Positions 25,628 to 38,700 of a stretch of DNA of 64,000 nt are shown here, piece after piece. Each line of letters starts with the position of its first letter. Positions within the stretch are counted from its first letter, which is position 1. The DNA is from Diprion similis. Taxonomy: Eukaryota; Arthropoda; Insecta; Hymenoptera; Diprionidae. The notes under the pieces were generated by a model. The model searched no databases, was not told the DNA's origin, and was given only the letters and a program-made list of their open reading frames with translations. The translations under genes were made by a program, and so were the position numbers. The stretch spans positions 23,772,501-23,836,500 of the forward strand of contig NC_060112.1 of assembly GCF_021155765.1 (NCBI RefSeq), given 5' to 3'.

Positions 25628-27913
25628 TTATTATTTACAAAAAGAGTAAACGAATAATTTTATTGCTTGTTCATTTAAACGCAATAACAGATAGGTCAGT
25701 ATTGCCATAATAATGCAGACATCAATTATCGCAGGGTATTACGCCCGTTTTGTATTTTAAATATTGTTTTCCATATATTATTTCTGCTTATTTTAGGCCG
25801 TACATGCATACACTTAAAAAATATATATATTTTTGTTTCTTGTTCTATTACTTTTCTTTTTCTTTAGCGAATATTATTTTATACAAATTTGAAAGTGAAA
25901 CGAAAAAAATAAGAGGCAAAATGATGCGAGTTTAGAATTCTGAAATTGTTACCTTGTTATAGTTAAGTTTGCATTCAACGTTTTGTTTATACGAATAATA
26001 TTAGTGCCGATCAATATTTCGATCAAAATTCTCACAGTTGCAGCTCATTTCGAAATAGGTATAAGCTATTCAATTTCAATGTCTTAATGTTATACATCCA
26101 TGAGGATTAATCTATTTTAGATGAAATACAATTGTGGGCTGGACCAACAGCTAAAACATGTATAAAGCCAAAAAAGTGCTACTCTAATATCAAATAATAG
26201 ATTATTGTTGTTACAATGTTTTGATAAATGGCGAATACCTCAATGGTGAGATTACTTTTTTTTCAAACTTTATGTCCCATTTGGCATATATTTATGTAAT
26301 TTAAAATTCAAATATTAGTCATACGTTAATGTCAATGTACATATCGCTACACTATTTATTAATCGATCTGGTTAAACATTGACAATACAAACAACTTGAA
26401 CTAGACTTTATTATAAGATAGATTGAGCGTTAAAGGTAAACGAGTAATTATATTGATATACGATGCGATCAACTTCCTTGCATGACTAAATATTGTTAAG
26501 TTTATATTAAAGACAGCGATGTAAGAAAGAATAGTTAATATAATAATATAATATTTTCTGTGGCCAATTTCTTCGATCCCTGCGTACAATATGACGATGT
26601 CCATTCTTGTTACAAAATAATTAAATATACAAAATGCTGTAAGAGCTTAATTATCGTTATTGATAACTGTTTCATTTGAGTGAAAATTATGTATAATAAT
26701 GCATACATAATGCGATGTCAATTATTAAATTAATACATCGAGGAAATGCATGTACTTGATATATCAACTGTACGATAAATAGTTTCGTTGATGATATAAA
26801 TAATTTACACCTACGTCGCGAGCGAACACCCAACCATATACATATATAAATATTCCTACAGGGATACTACCAAATCATTATCAGATATGTTAAATTCAGT
26901 TATTGAAAGTCATATGTATAATGAAAATTAATTTATTAGCAATCGATGTTCGATCATCGCTTAAGTTATTAAGATTGGATAAGAATATATGTATCGGCAT
27001 TTCTACATTTTGCAATCATTGTTGAGTTTGAAAGACAGACTGTATCGCCTGTGCAAAAACATTCTTGATAAGAATAACATTACAAAATTTAATGTATACT
27101 CGTAATCAGTACGAAAAGCTCGGACACATTTGGTGTTGCACTTCGTTTTTTCATACCATGTCAGGATTAGATATGTAATTTAGAAGAAATCAAACATCAC
27201 AGCGGAGAAATACTAATAACGATAACATTCTATCCACGTATCTGAGGATGCTAGAATTGTGGTGAATTAACGTGACTTAAGTGTGAGAATATATGCTTTT
27301 TTTGGAATTAACTTTTCAGTGTCAATACCAAACAATAGAGCAGATTAATCGAAAATAAAACTGAATCATAATATAATTTATATCTAAAACTTTGTTTCCT
27401 TTTTTTCTTTTTGTTTGAAATTTTTCTAGCATCTTTTACCAAATGAAAAAAAAAATTTATAAGAACGAATTCATTAAAATTCAGAAACTATTCGCGTAGG
27501 ATGAAAATACCATTTTTGTTATCACGTATGTACATAAATATACGCAATAGAATTTGCATAACACGAAAACAGCTTTTAAAGATACGAAGCGTGTTGATAT
27601 TGGTTGATAAGCAGGATAAGGAGTTATCAACCAATATTTATCAACCAGCAGCCAATCAAAACGAAATGCTGGAACAGCCTTGATATCAGGCCGGTCTCTT
27701 CCTTGGCAATTAAGAATGTAAAACTAAAAAGCTGACTAAAGTCAAGGGTCACCGAATACTTACCGTTCCATAATACATGTAGATAGTTGCTTGGTTAATA
27801 ATTATTCGCGAATTCTAAGCAGTATTCGTTATTCGAGTGATGTGTGAACGCCGTCTCGATTGAGCTAACCTACGTTCTCACACCGAAATTAAACGTAACT
27901 GCTGTCGACAATA
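25628..27913. other. Intergenic: GIPC 3' UTR and SCOT upstream region
   Basis: Very AT-rich. No supportable exon; several open frames of 60-70 codons have random composition. A perfect 14-bp hairpin is listed separately. The last stretch before 27914 is probably SCOT promoter and 5' UTR. Confidence 0.5.
27597..27637. repeat. Perfect 14-bp inverted repeat
   Basis: ATATTGGTTGATAA at 27597-27610 and its exact reverse complement at 27624-27637, with a 13-nt spacer. It lies about 280 bp upstream of the SCOT start codon. It could be cruciform-forming or a palindromic protein site. Confidence 0.7.
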
Positions 27914-30196
27914 ATGGCATTTTTGACTAGCAATATCGTCGGAATTTTTACAAGACGATGTAAAATTACTTGTAAGCAAATAAAGTTAACGAGGGTTAGT
28001 ATAAAGATTGTTAAAATATGATGTCAATCACATAACCTCTAAATGGTTGATAATACTATCTTCCAGGCCACACGAAATGTACCTAGTCTTATTAATTTAC
28101 GTTAGGTTTGCATCACGCGTTTTTCCACCGAAGCTGACGCAAAGAATGAAGAATCTGAATCACTGAAACCCCCAGCCGGAGATGGGAAGATATTCAAATC
28201 AGCCGAGGAGGCTATCTCCGACATACCAAATGGAGCCAAGCTGCTGGTCGGTGGCTTTGGCCTCTGTGGTATCCCTGAAAATCTTATCGCAGCCCTTCTC
28301 AAAAGGGGATCCACTGAACTGACGGTAGTCTCTAATAACGCTGGTGTAGATGACTTTGGGCTAGGCTTATTGCTGAAGCAGAATAGAATAAAACGCATCA
28401 TTGCTTCCTACGTCGGAGAAAATGCCGAATTTGAGAAACAGTATCTGTCCGGGGAGCTGGAAGTTGAACTAACACCACAGGTAGCTAACACCGCGTATAA
28501 AGCTCAGACACTGAATTAATGTGATAAGAATTTGAACTCTATTCAACTTTGAGCATTTTCCTCGCAGGGCACTTTGGCTGAGCGAATTCGAGCTGGTGGG
28601 GCTGGTATACCTGCCTTCTACACAGCCACCGGCTTTGGGACAATGGTGCAGGATGGAAGCGCAGTTATAAAGTACGATTCTAAAGGTGGAGCTGAGATAT
28701 CGGGAGAGCCGAAGCAAGATGGTCAATTTAATGGGCATAATTATGTTCTGGAAACTGCAATCACCGGTGATTTTGCACTGGTGAAAGCCTGGAAGGCGGA
28801 CAAGGCGGGAAACCTGATATTCAGAAAGTCAGCTAGGAATTTCAATCCTGTTATGTGCAAAGCCGCAAAGGTAACAATAGCTGAAGTGGAGGAAATTTTA
28901 GATGTTGGGGAATTGGACCCCGACAACATACATGTACCTGGAATATACGTCAATAGAATAATCAAAGGTCCTTCGTATGAGAAACGGATTGAGGTTGGCA
29001 TAAGTATTTATACATATTATAACTTCTGTTCTATGCTGCAGTTAATTAGAGAGACGAAATTTTTCCAAAAAAGTATTACTTTCTTTGGATTCTCGTGAAA
29101 AGTCTGCATGAACAAAAATGACTTCTTTAGTTTTGATCATTCTTTTCATTATCTGTAATTTATAGAAAATTACAACAAAGAAGGCTGCTAAACCAAAGAA
29201 AGCAACTCCTGCTGGTAAAGCCAGGGAAAGGATCATCAGACGGGCGGCGCTAGAATTCAAAAATGGAATGTATGGTATGTTGAATGAAGTAAAATTATAA
29301 AACGAATCCCTTCATGCTCTGTATCTTCGACTCATTCGATTGTTTCCTTTTTATTCTCCAGCAAACTTGGGAATTGGTATCCCTATGCTAGCTAGCAACT
29401 ATATTCCCAAAGGAATCAAGGTCACTCTTCAATCGGAAAACGGGATTCTTGGTCTAGGCCCATTCCCTAACGAAAACGATGTAGATGCTGATTTAATCAA
29501 TGCTGGCAAAGAAACGGTCACCGTTTTGCCAGGCGCTTCTTATTTTGGAAGCGATGAAAGTTTTGCCATGATTAGAGGGTACGTATTTGTTGAAAAGTTC
29601 AAAGAGCTTCACTCGTCCTAGTGTTTAGATATAAACGATAAAAGTACAGTGGAATTTTCTTAAACGTTCAAAAACTAGGATATTTCTATTGAGTTATATT
29701 CTTCATTTTTTTTAGTGGTCATATTGATTTGACAATCCTTGGTGGAATGCAAGTGTCCCAAAACGGCGACTTGGCGAATTGGATGATTCCAGGAACGATG
29801 GTGAAGGGAATGGGTGGTGCAATGGATCTTGTTGCAGCATCTAATACCAAAGTTGTCGTAACTATGGAACACAAGTCACGTGACGGACGCCCTAAAATAT
29901 TGGCTAACTGTACGCTACCAGTTACAGGTAAAATTGTCAACAATCAATGTTTTTACAATTTATAATAGCATCCGATAATAACAATAGTATTAATGAACGT
30001 TACAGGTCAAGGATGCGTCAACCTAATCATCACTGACCTTGCCGTATTTGAAGTTATACAAGGTGACGGTTTAAGACTCATTGAACTAGCGCCAAATGTC
30101 GATATCACAGAGGTTATTAGCTCTACAGGATGTGAGTTTGATGTTGCTGAAGATCTGAAAGTAATGGGTCAAGTGGAAGTTGACGATGACGCTTAA
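27914..30196 (+). CDS. Oxct1: Succinyl-CoA:3-ketoacid CoA transferase, mitochondrial (SCOT/OXCT)
   Basis: Exons 27914-27994, 28106-28480, 28568-28993, 29166-29274, 29362-29578, 29716-29927, 30006-30196 (TAA); 536 residues against 520 in human. The enzyme moves CoA from succinyl-CoA to acetoacetate, the committed step of ketone-body use in the mitochondrial matrix. The first 27 residues are a basic, hydroxylated targeting sequence ([20 protein letters not shown]). The alpha part carries the class-I CoA-transferase signature [13 protein letters not shown] Lys/Pro/Ala-rich hinge ([16 protein letters not shown]) joins it to the beta part. That part has [12 protein letters not shown], whose Glu is the covalent catalytic residue. 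For exon 1 the donor at 27995 (AGG then GTTAGT) keeps phase, whereas the GTAAGC at 27972 does not. The donor after exon 3 (GTTGGC) is weak. It is convergent with the ABCG5-like gene. Confidence 0.94.
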
Positions 30197-30775
30197 AACA
30201 CATATAAAGTGTCAATTTATTAATATGATGTTCTAATATCAGGTAAGATTTTTTACGCTAAAATAATTCAACAGTAGAAATAATCGCCGGCAGTTGTAAT
30301 AATAATTTTCATCGAGAATCACCAACCATTATGAATTCATTAGTCATTTTCAGTAATACTTTATTTTAACAAGGGCAAATACACAGCGTTGAGTCAAATA
30401 TAAAAGAATAAAAATATGACTCAGAATTCACTATCTTTTTCTTGATTAATTGCATTCTTTATTACGAAAAAATTGCCAACTATTGACTAGCACTACAATT
30501 TTGTCATAGTACTAGATTTGTTTCAACAATCATAAAACGTAATCTGATTGTATAAATTGCAAAAACTGCCCTAAAACATAATGTGTACATAGTATATTTT
30601 GCGATATATGTTTGGGTTTTCTTTTAATTTTACATATCTAATAATAATGATACCTATCCATATGATTGTATAATAAATATAGATATACAAATTGTAAAAT
30701 AACAGATCATGAAAATAAATGTAAGTGCAGTTCATTGAAATTCGTGAATACTGCATATACATAGTGAAGAAATGG
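30197..30775. other. Convergent 3' ends of SCOT (+) and ABCG5-like (-)
   Basis: A 579-bp spacer between two stop codons. AATAAA on the plus strand is at 30407-30412. TTTATT (AATAAA read on the minus strand) occurs near 30460, so the two 3' UTRs may overlap. Confidence 0.5.
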
Positions 30776-32995
30776 TCATTCCCTAAACTTTGCTTTGATA
30801 CTAGCAGGCAAAGGCAACAAGTATAAAACACTGTTTAGTATTACAAGACCAAAGGCAAATGCTAGCGATACAAGTAAATTCAAATCCATATTTAATACTT
30901 CCGAAATATTTTCACCTTCCCGAGTGAAGCGTTCTACCAAATACGTTTTACCATCCGGATATCGACAAAAGTTTGGGTCTCCGGGACAAGGAAAAGTTTC
31001 ATTATACGGCAAGTTTGAAAAAGTAGAAACGTTAAGTATTCGGTGATTCAGTGCGAGCGATGCATACCTAGAAGGCAAGGCTGTTGAAACAGCTGCTAAC
31101 CAATCCGGTAAGTTCCTGAGACTTCGAACCCCGCCTGAGCCTATTACAACTGATACTAACAACGCATAAACAACAGCCAATGCCCCCATCATAGGGTTTC
31201 CGACTATCATTAATATTGCAATCATAACTTGCTCCGCTGCGATATAACTGGCCCAAAGTATGCCAGAAATGTATGCCCATGAGGATACATCCAGCTCAAG
31301 AATCGGGACCAGAATTCCAACAGCTGCGAGTGTAGAGATAAAACTCAGTGGCAGACTTAACAAGGCGTAAGCACTCAAGAACATTGCACCACCATACAGT
31401 CCTTCTCTTCTCTCTTGGTAATACCTCGCTCTAACACCTGGAACTGTGCACAGAAAATTTTATTAATTACATAATTTCGCATTATGGCAGAAAATGATAT
31501 AAACCACTTACAGAGGAGTGCCGTGACCGCTGTACCAGCAATGTAAAACAGAATGATCATGTTAAAAATCAGTCCTCCAGTTTGAGAGAGTACTTTGGCC
31601 TGGACTGGACTGGAATATGCGTAAAGGATACTCAAAAGTGCAATGCAAAATGGTAGCAATAAAATCCTTGCAGTCAAATGTCCAAGGCCACATCTATTGA
31701 AGGCGCAAGTTGCTGCAACTCCTCTCCTAGAAATTATTTATTCTAGAGTAATATTTCAAAATGAGAAGTTATTCTGTAAGTTACGGTTGGTTAGTTTTTA
31801 CAATTGTTGCCTTAACTGAGTCCGAGCTAGTTTCTAAGCTCTGAAACTTACAAATACAGAGCTAAGAGTGTCGAGAAACATCCTGGCTTTATGCCGCGAC
31901 CCAAGCCCTTGTGCTGTCCACCCGAAGGTGCATCTTTCAAGCTCGCTCCGCCTTGTGGAGCTTCCTTCATGTACAGAACTCCTTCGATTTTGAATTTTTC
32001 CACAAGCAATGATATTTGCTGATTGGACTCCAGAAAACGATCTCTTGAACGACGATCCACAGTCGATAGACACACTAAAACGCATAATATGTTACCTGTT
32101 ATAATATACAGTGCAAAGTAATAATTGAATAAAGTAATGAGACACGCATCACTCACAGTAATACATCAAAGGATTCTCTAATTCGGGACAAGGAAAACCA
32201 ATGTAGGCAAAATAGTCTAGCATGCTTCTGGTTGGCCCTGAATAGACCACAGCACCCAAGCAGAGCAGCGCGACTCGACTGACGAAAGGTAATACGTCAG
32301 ACCTTGGAGTTTCCATAGTGAGGACAACTATAGAGCCCCTTCTGGTCGCATAGGACCACAGCATGGAGACAATTAAATAGGTATTCAGAGGATCCGTGTC
32401 CCATGTCGGTTCATCCAACAAGAGTAAGCCAGGATCCTTGGCGAGCTGTACGCCCAACATTAGGCGCCGATATTCTGGCCTGGTCAAATCACTGACAGAT
32501 CTGTTAGCAACTTGGGACAAAGCTAAGTCTGCCAAGGTCTGACGAACCCTGGCATCTCTGTTGCTCAATCCCGCAAGCCATGTCGCGTACAGTAAACTTT
32601 GGCGCACTGTCAAGCCCGGCAGAAGATGACATCTGTGCGCCACATATCCACCGTGGCGTCTGAATAACTCGGGTGTGAGCAAACTTCCATTCAACGAGAT
32701 CCGCCCTCTCGTCTCACCTCCAGCTCGTCCGGCTGCAAAAAGTAATTCAGTAACATAAGTGATTGCTCCATAATACTTGATGCAATTACTGTGGTGATTT
32801 ACCAATCACATCGAGCAGCGCTCTCTTCCCCGAACCCTTGGATCCCAAAACAGCCAGAACTTCTCCACCATGAACTCGAGCAGAAACATCTCTGAGAACA
32901 GTAGTGGCCTCAGTGCGAGCAAAACAGTTTCCGTCATGATCGACCGTCGTGGAATGAAAAATATTAGCTATGTCCAAAATGCAGTCAGCCATCAT
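30776..32995 (-). CDS. Abcg5: ABC half transporter, G family, ABCG5-like
   Basis: Read from the minus strand: exons 32803-32995, 32157-32732, 31852-32074, 31512-31726, 30776-31437; 622 residues. An ABCG half transporter has an N-terminal nucleotide-binding domain and six C-terminal membrane helices. ABCG5 pairs with ABCG8 to export sterols in vertebrates. The P-loop is GSKGSGKRALL (51-61), with Arg where Ser/Thr is usual. The signature position reads LTRPEYRR (147-154) instead of LSGGE. Walker B LLLLDEP (167-173) is intact, but the D-loop reads DTDP. Then come PCPELENPLMYYLCLSTVD, the elbow, and membrane helices. An extracellular loop near 550 has NVS and NET glycosylation sites and two Cys. 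The exon 5 acceptor had to be the second AG (31438) to restore EGLYGGAMF, equivalent to DGLYQ of human ABCG5. The start is the first of two consecutive ATGs. It is divergent from the ABCG8-like gene. Confidence 0.9.
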
Positions 32996-34101
32996 TTTCC
33001 CTCTACAGTTACTCGCCCCTTGTTAAGCTGTTCTATAAGTTGTGCAATTTCACCATAGTTGCTAAGTTATCGATAGAAGCCTTGATGTCGTTTGATTGTT
33101 CTTGAATCGTGTGACAAGATTCGATTAATAATGCACTCAAACGAAGACAGACTTGCTAAGTATAAATGTGTCTGATTCGATCCTGTACCACGACGAAGAT
33201 TCCCAAATTTTTTTTACCCCACTGTGAATACTCCCACATCCTATTCGCACGGATGCTATTACATTGGAGTATTAACTGCGAAGGATTGGCTGGGAAGTCT
33301 GAAACAGGGAAGACAAAAATAAAAAAAAACTATCCTCTTCGCCACCACCTTACGATGAGTAATCGACTTCAATGCTGTTGAAAAAACGAACAACACCGAG
33401 TGAACGAACGCTCCAAGCAGAGGTGAAGGAGACACTAGCTGGTAGCTGCGGTAGCTGTAACTGACTAAATACTAGTGACTACCATCAAATGCCCCGAACC
33501 GAGTCTCTGACAATGATGGGTACCAGGTATAAATGACTGGTGGGAGACTACTCGGTGAGGTGAACGTCTTCGCTCACGGATGAGAACGGTGGGGACGTTT
33601 GATGTGGCATAAGAAAGAGGTGGGGAGGGGGGGGGGGGGGAGATAGATACAGGAGTACCTCCAGCAAGTCCCTCGGCCTCGCTCGGTTCTCCTGACAGCG
33701 AGGCAAGAGATTCCTAGCTTCGTCCAGCCTCGGCAACGAAAGCCGCCGCGTCTCGACTGCGTGCTTTTCCTTCGATCGAGGGCCGGCTCCTTTTTGAATG
33801 AAGAAGAATGTGCTCTTTTATTTGAAGTGCCGGAACGTCGCAGTGTCTGCAGTCCGCGTTACATGGAGGAGTCTCGGACGAGCCGTGGAACCGGTGTGTG
33901 TATTATAAGTGGTACCGTAATAATCACTCGCGAAATATCACGGACAACGAAATGGCGCTTTCGAAAGAGCAGCTGAGATTCCTGGAGACTTCGACGCGCA
34001 GATAGAAAACGAAGGATCTCTTCCATCGTAGAATACTTACTTGACAATCCGGTTACCATCGGTGGAGTATTCCCCAGATACTATAGGTACCTAACAACGC
34101 G
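32996..34101. promoter_or_regulatory. Shared upstream region of the ABCG5-like/ABCG8-like pair
   Basis: The region lies between the minus-strand start at 32995 and a strong plus-strand donor (ACAACGCG then GTGAGT, at 34102). It contains a 14-base G run (33627-33640) and a stretch richer in CG than its surroundings at about 33650-34080. I infer that the ABCG8-like 5' UTR exon ends at 34101 and splices to an acceptor ending at 41015. If so, the two transcription starts lie within about 1 kb and may share a bidirectional promoter. No TATA box was recognised. Confidence 0.4.
33627..33640. repeat. G homopolymer, 14 nt
   Basis: An uninterrupted run of G in the divergent ABCG promoter region. It may form a quadruplex together with the preceding GGGG. 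Confidence 0.85.
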
Positions 34102-37100
34102 GTGAGTAGTTTCCTTCGAATTTCTACTTTTGTACTGTAACGATGAAGATGAAGTTAGTAAGTTTACTTGAACGATGCATGTTTCGGGGAAATCCTTACT
34201 TCGCACCTTTTCTATTCGCACGTTTGGTAAACAAAGATATACAAAACGTACTCACATGTATTTTGAAAAACTAACTCGATTAAAGTCATTAGGAAATTGC
34301 ACTGTGGTGATCATTTTTGTCCTGATATTTTTTTGCTTTTCGTTACTTTTATTTTCTTACAATCATGTGTGTTATCCTCATTTCAATTACAATCGGAACG
34401 TAGATAACGATTGGTGAACTTTGCTAACTTAACAATGCACAGCGTTATTTCGTAACGCGCGCGAGACGCTTAAAATATCTCATGAATATAAGTGTGCTTC
34501 TATTATATACATAGTTTAGTATAACTTGAATGGTCCGACTCATCGCGTTTAGTGCATATATGTAACATAATTTGTGAAACATACCCATGTACACGTATAA
34601 TTACCGTATTATTCGTAAAACATTCGCGGAAATCTTTTGCAACAGGAATTTTGCGTAAGGTCTATTATAGATGCTTTTACCGCATACCGCTAGTGTATAA
34701 ACAATGAACTTTGAGTAGACTTTATATTACAATTGATAATTGTAAACGTGTAATGTCATCGAACGATGTGAAAACAATTTTTTTTATCGTAACTGTACCC
34801 GATAAGTATCGGACATCAAAACTTAGCGAAAAACTCGTGAGTGAAAAGAGCCTTCCGGCTATATTCTTATATAAATGTTATGTTGAATACCATCGCGTCG
34901 AATTGTGCTTAATTGTATTTCTTTAGAAAAGTTGGAGAAAACCGGTCAAATGATGCTTTCAGTACTGGCTACAATACAATAACGATTGGTCAAAGACCTA
35001 GGCTGTTCTTATGCGTGTATAGACTGCGTTCTACGCGCATCTGTATAAAACACATGCGAATAGAGCTTCGTGAGTCATTTCAAGATCCCGTTTCTCTATA
35101 CTATATACACGTATACCTGCAGCCCATAAAAATCGCGCACATGCTGCAGTGAATCAGTCACACACATCGGAATTTCGAAGACTTAAATCCCAACATGCAT
35201 TACGACTTGATCACCGGGCGATATACTGCTCCTTGAATTTTTGTTGGTAAATTAATTACGTAATTATTTAACACCTAGATTGCAAATTACGTCAAATTCG
35301 AGATTGCTTGCAGCTGCACGTTTATACCTTATACTGCAGCAATTTTTCCAGCTCCGTGCTATATGTATAAGTAAAATAAAACCATAATAATGCATGTTTC
35401 TCGGACTCCTCTCTGTACATCGTTAATTTTATTATTCTGTTACTCAGAAATATGACGATATATGAGTATTACGAAGAAAAATTGTCGTTGTTGTTTTTCG
35501 CGCAGTGACGAATTTTGCTGCAGCACACGTTCCGACGAGGCAATAAATTTTTCTAGTTTACCTCCACGTGAATCGCATAATATACCCTATGGTAGGTATG
35601 TCGCCAACTCTATATCTATGTGATAATTATTGAAGGACAAACTTCAGTCGTATGTGTACACACGATGTCGTGTACGTTATATACATACCTGTAATCGACT
35701 TGTATGCTTACCTTCTCTACACGCCATGTGTTATCCGATAGTCGAGGTCAGTTTTAACGATTCCACCTGATTTTTCCTTACGAACAAAAATTTACCTCTC
35801 GTACATACATATTGCACCGTGTCCCAAATTCATATAAGCCATACGCTCGACGTATAAATTACGGTAATAAATGTTCGTTAAATAGCGGATCCGTCGATTA
35901 AAACGTCAGGTTAAACAGGTTTTTTTCTGTATAAAATATCATGCAGTTACAGGTATAACCAGTGGCTATAACCGAATATGTGTTGATAGTTTAAGAGGCT
36001 AATGCGTCCCGCGAAATCCGCATATCTGTAATCGCGGAATTTAAGGTAATTTTTTATATACTATTTTTATATATTCCACTTTTTATTTATCTATTTTTGC
36101 ATTTCCATCCAAAACCTGATATATTTGTATGTGTATACCGGCGGCAGATATAAGTAATGGATTCGATCGGTAATTTAACCGCTAATCAACTTAGCATATA
36201 TATAGATATATTATATATACTATATCCTGCAAATGTTGGCAAAAACTTTCGTTAATATCTCATCTGACTCGTACCAACCCGCGATGAAGATAAAAGATGA
36301 CTTATATGTTACACACATTGCATGAATAACTGCATTATATGCCTGGACCCGAAGCACAGACTATTTTATGTTTATATATTAATATCCTCATACATACAAA
36401 TTGATAGTTATCGTCACGCGTTCGGCATGCATTCAAGATTACACTTCGTAATTATGCAATAACAAGATATTGCAAAATAATTAGCTGTATGAACATTGAT
36501 TCAGTGTAAATAAGTATCTGCACGTGTAGAAATATTCATTATACAGAGAGTACAATTTATCCAGAATAATTAATTATATAAATAATAAATGCCAAATCGC
36601 TGTCGTATATCAGGATATTCTAATAACATGAGTTTAGAGGAAAAAATAAATAAAAATTTATATACCGAGGGTAAGTAAACTCGGTTTAGAAGAAACACAT
36701 GAGCCCCGGCTCACGATCAGCAGTAACTGCAATAGACATCACGTACACCCGGATCCGTAAATAAGAACCTAATATAGCGCGTGGGACTGGGACCTATATC
36801 GTAAATCTGCCGCTGCACTGCAGTGAGAACCACATAGTTACGCGTGGCAAAGTTTTTCTCTCTTACGTTAGACGAGAAAACTTTTCACGGTGAACAGTAT
36901 AATAATTATCAGTATCCTGGAGTAAGAAAGCAATGTAGCAAATAATAAAACTCATACCTAAATATAGCTGGTATACGTATACCGATATTTTTATGTACCA
37001 TCATCTTCACATGCGACACGCCATGCGATATCCCTCCATATGCATGATGTATATTAATATATCGTTGGCAGGGATATTATAATACGTATTTGTACATACA

Positions 37101-38290
37101 TCTTTACGGTTTGCCGTATTACACGTGATCCGGAGATCTTCTGTATACATATATTTCTCTCTGCATAAATAAACAGTCTGAACGTATACGATACGTATGA
37201 ATGTACACGGCTTTTAAACATATATAGGAATACCTACACGCATGCAATTAGTCAAATATTACAACAATGGAAAGTGTCCCGTTAGTAACGTACGTACAAG
37301 TGTGTAATAATGTGTGTATATATAGATATAGATACCAGGTATATGTATGGAGGTATAATACTTATGTACCGTGTAAGTAAGTACAACGCAACTGCCGCCG
37401 GATTCAGCATAGATTCATCGTGAATTCAAGGCCTCGGTTAGGCGTGAGGAGCTGTTCCAGTGTCTGCATACCCGATGTTGGTGGCACGGGTGTGCCAGCG
37501 TGTGTTCCTACGCGTTTGACGTCGGTGTGTGGGTTGAAATTTAAAAGGTGTTTCCTCCCCCTCTGCATGGCTCTTTGTGGGATATACGCATCGGGTACGC
37601 GCGGGATGCTTGCGGAATGTGTCACCTGAAAACACAAGATTCGGGCTAATGAGCGTAAAAAAATATAATAACCACGCGTGTTGCGAGTACGGTAATTACA
37701 CCGGTGGTGTAACCGTGCAACGCCTAATTATTACTTTGCGAGAACCGGTCTCGAACGTGTGTACTATAAGGAGTACTAAATTGCATCTACCTGAAAAAAT
37801 GGGTGACACACATGCGCGATGATTAAATTGGCGAATTATCGAAGAAATATTATGTTGTTCCTGTAACGCCATGATTTTTTCAACATGACACACATGTTTC
37901 GTGTTTTTAACTTACCGTTCTACTTTGGTTTCAGAGAAAAACAGGAACTTGTTGTAATTAGCCTGCTAAAATGAAAAGTTGAGGTTTTAATAGATCTCCA
38001 TGTTTTGAAGCAGAGAATCACCTCCGATCATTTTCAGATCGAGGTCTCTCTCTGTGTGTACGTACGTGATAAATTTTTTTGTATGACGATAGATCGAGAA
38101 CGAGTTGCCGGATTTCAATAATTTTTGCCTCAATCAACACGGCTTTTCCAATCTTAGAAATTATAAGATTTTGGCTTTGATCGGTTCAGAACTTTTTGAA
38201 TTATTCAAATAACAAAATTCCAAAAAATCGCAGAGAAATGAGGATATCTTGAGAACGGTTGAATGGATTTGAATGGAAATTGGAACCGTG

Positions 38291-38700
38291 AGGTTTTTGG
38301 GTCGCCATTCACGAATCTAAGACCAGGTTTACAAAATTTAAATTTGGCGTGTTCAATAAGTTGAAAAAAATTTGAAAACATTTGGATTTTTATGAAAATT
38401 GCTACTCCTCGACTTGTTGGGTGGCTGATCACGAATCTGAAGTCAGATTGCAAAATCCAAAATGGTGATACAATATGATGGAGAAAAATGTAAAAATATT
38501 CCGATTTTGGCAGAAATTGGTAGGCGGAGGTTTTTTGGGTCACCGATAACGAATCCAAGGTCAAACTTGCAAAATTTGTAATGGTAAATCCATTGTAGTG
38601 GCTGAAGGTAAACAAATCGTCATATTTTCATGGAACATGGTATCCAAGGGCTTCAAAAGCGATAATCACGAATCTGAATTTGTAGTTCGAAATTCGAATT
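38291..38700. repeat. Degenerate tandem repeat, about 119-bp unit, four copies
   Basis: The core ACGAATCT (or ACGAATCC) occurs at 38311, 38431, 38549 and 38668, spaced 120, 118 and 119 bp. It is preceded in three units by TTGGGT followed by a short variable stretch, and followed by related sequence ending in CAAAAT. Units are clearly diverged. A minus-strand frame stays open across part of the array, but a period not divisible by three argues against coding repeats. Confidence 0.7.

Noticed and set aside
27972-27977. GTAAGC as donor of SCOT exon 1
   Set aside because: It would leave phase 1 and break the frame into exon 2. The GTTAGT at 27995 keeps phase and gives a sensible targeting sequence.
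31439-31443. First AG (CACAG) as acceptor of the last ABCG5-like exon
   Set aside because: It places the exon in a frame that stops after about 23 codons. The next AG, six bases on, restores the conserved EGLY block.
37404-37637. Open frames on both strands over the same 230 bases
   Set aside because: Mirror frames in a CG-richer patch; neither has family resemblance, and both cannot be real.
38205-38615. 136-codon open frame on the minus strand
   Set aside because: It coincides with the 119-bp tandem repeat. The repeat period is not a multiple of three and the peptide has no recognised fold, so it is probably chance openness of a repeat.
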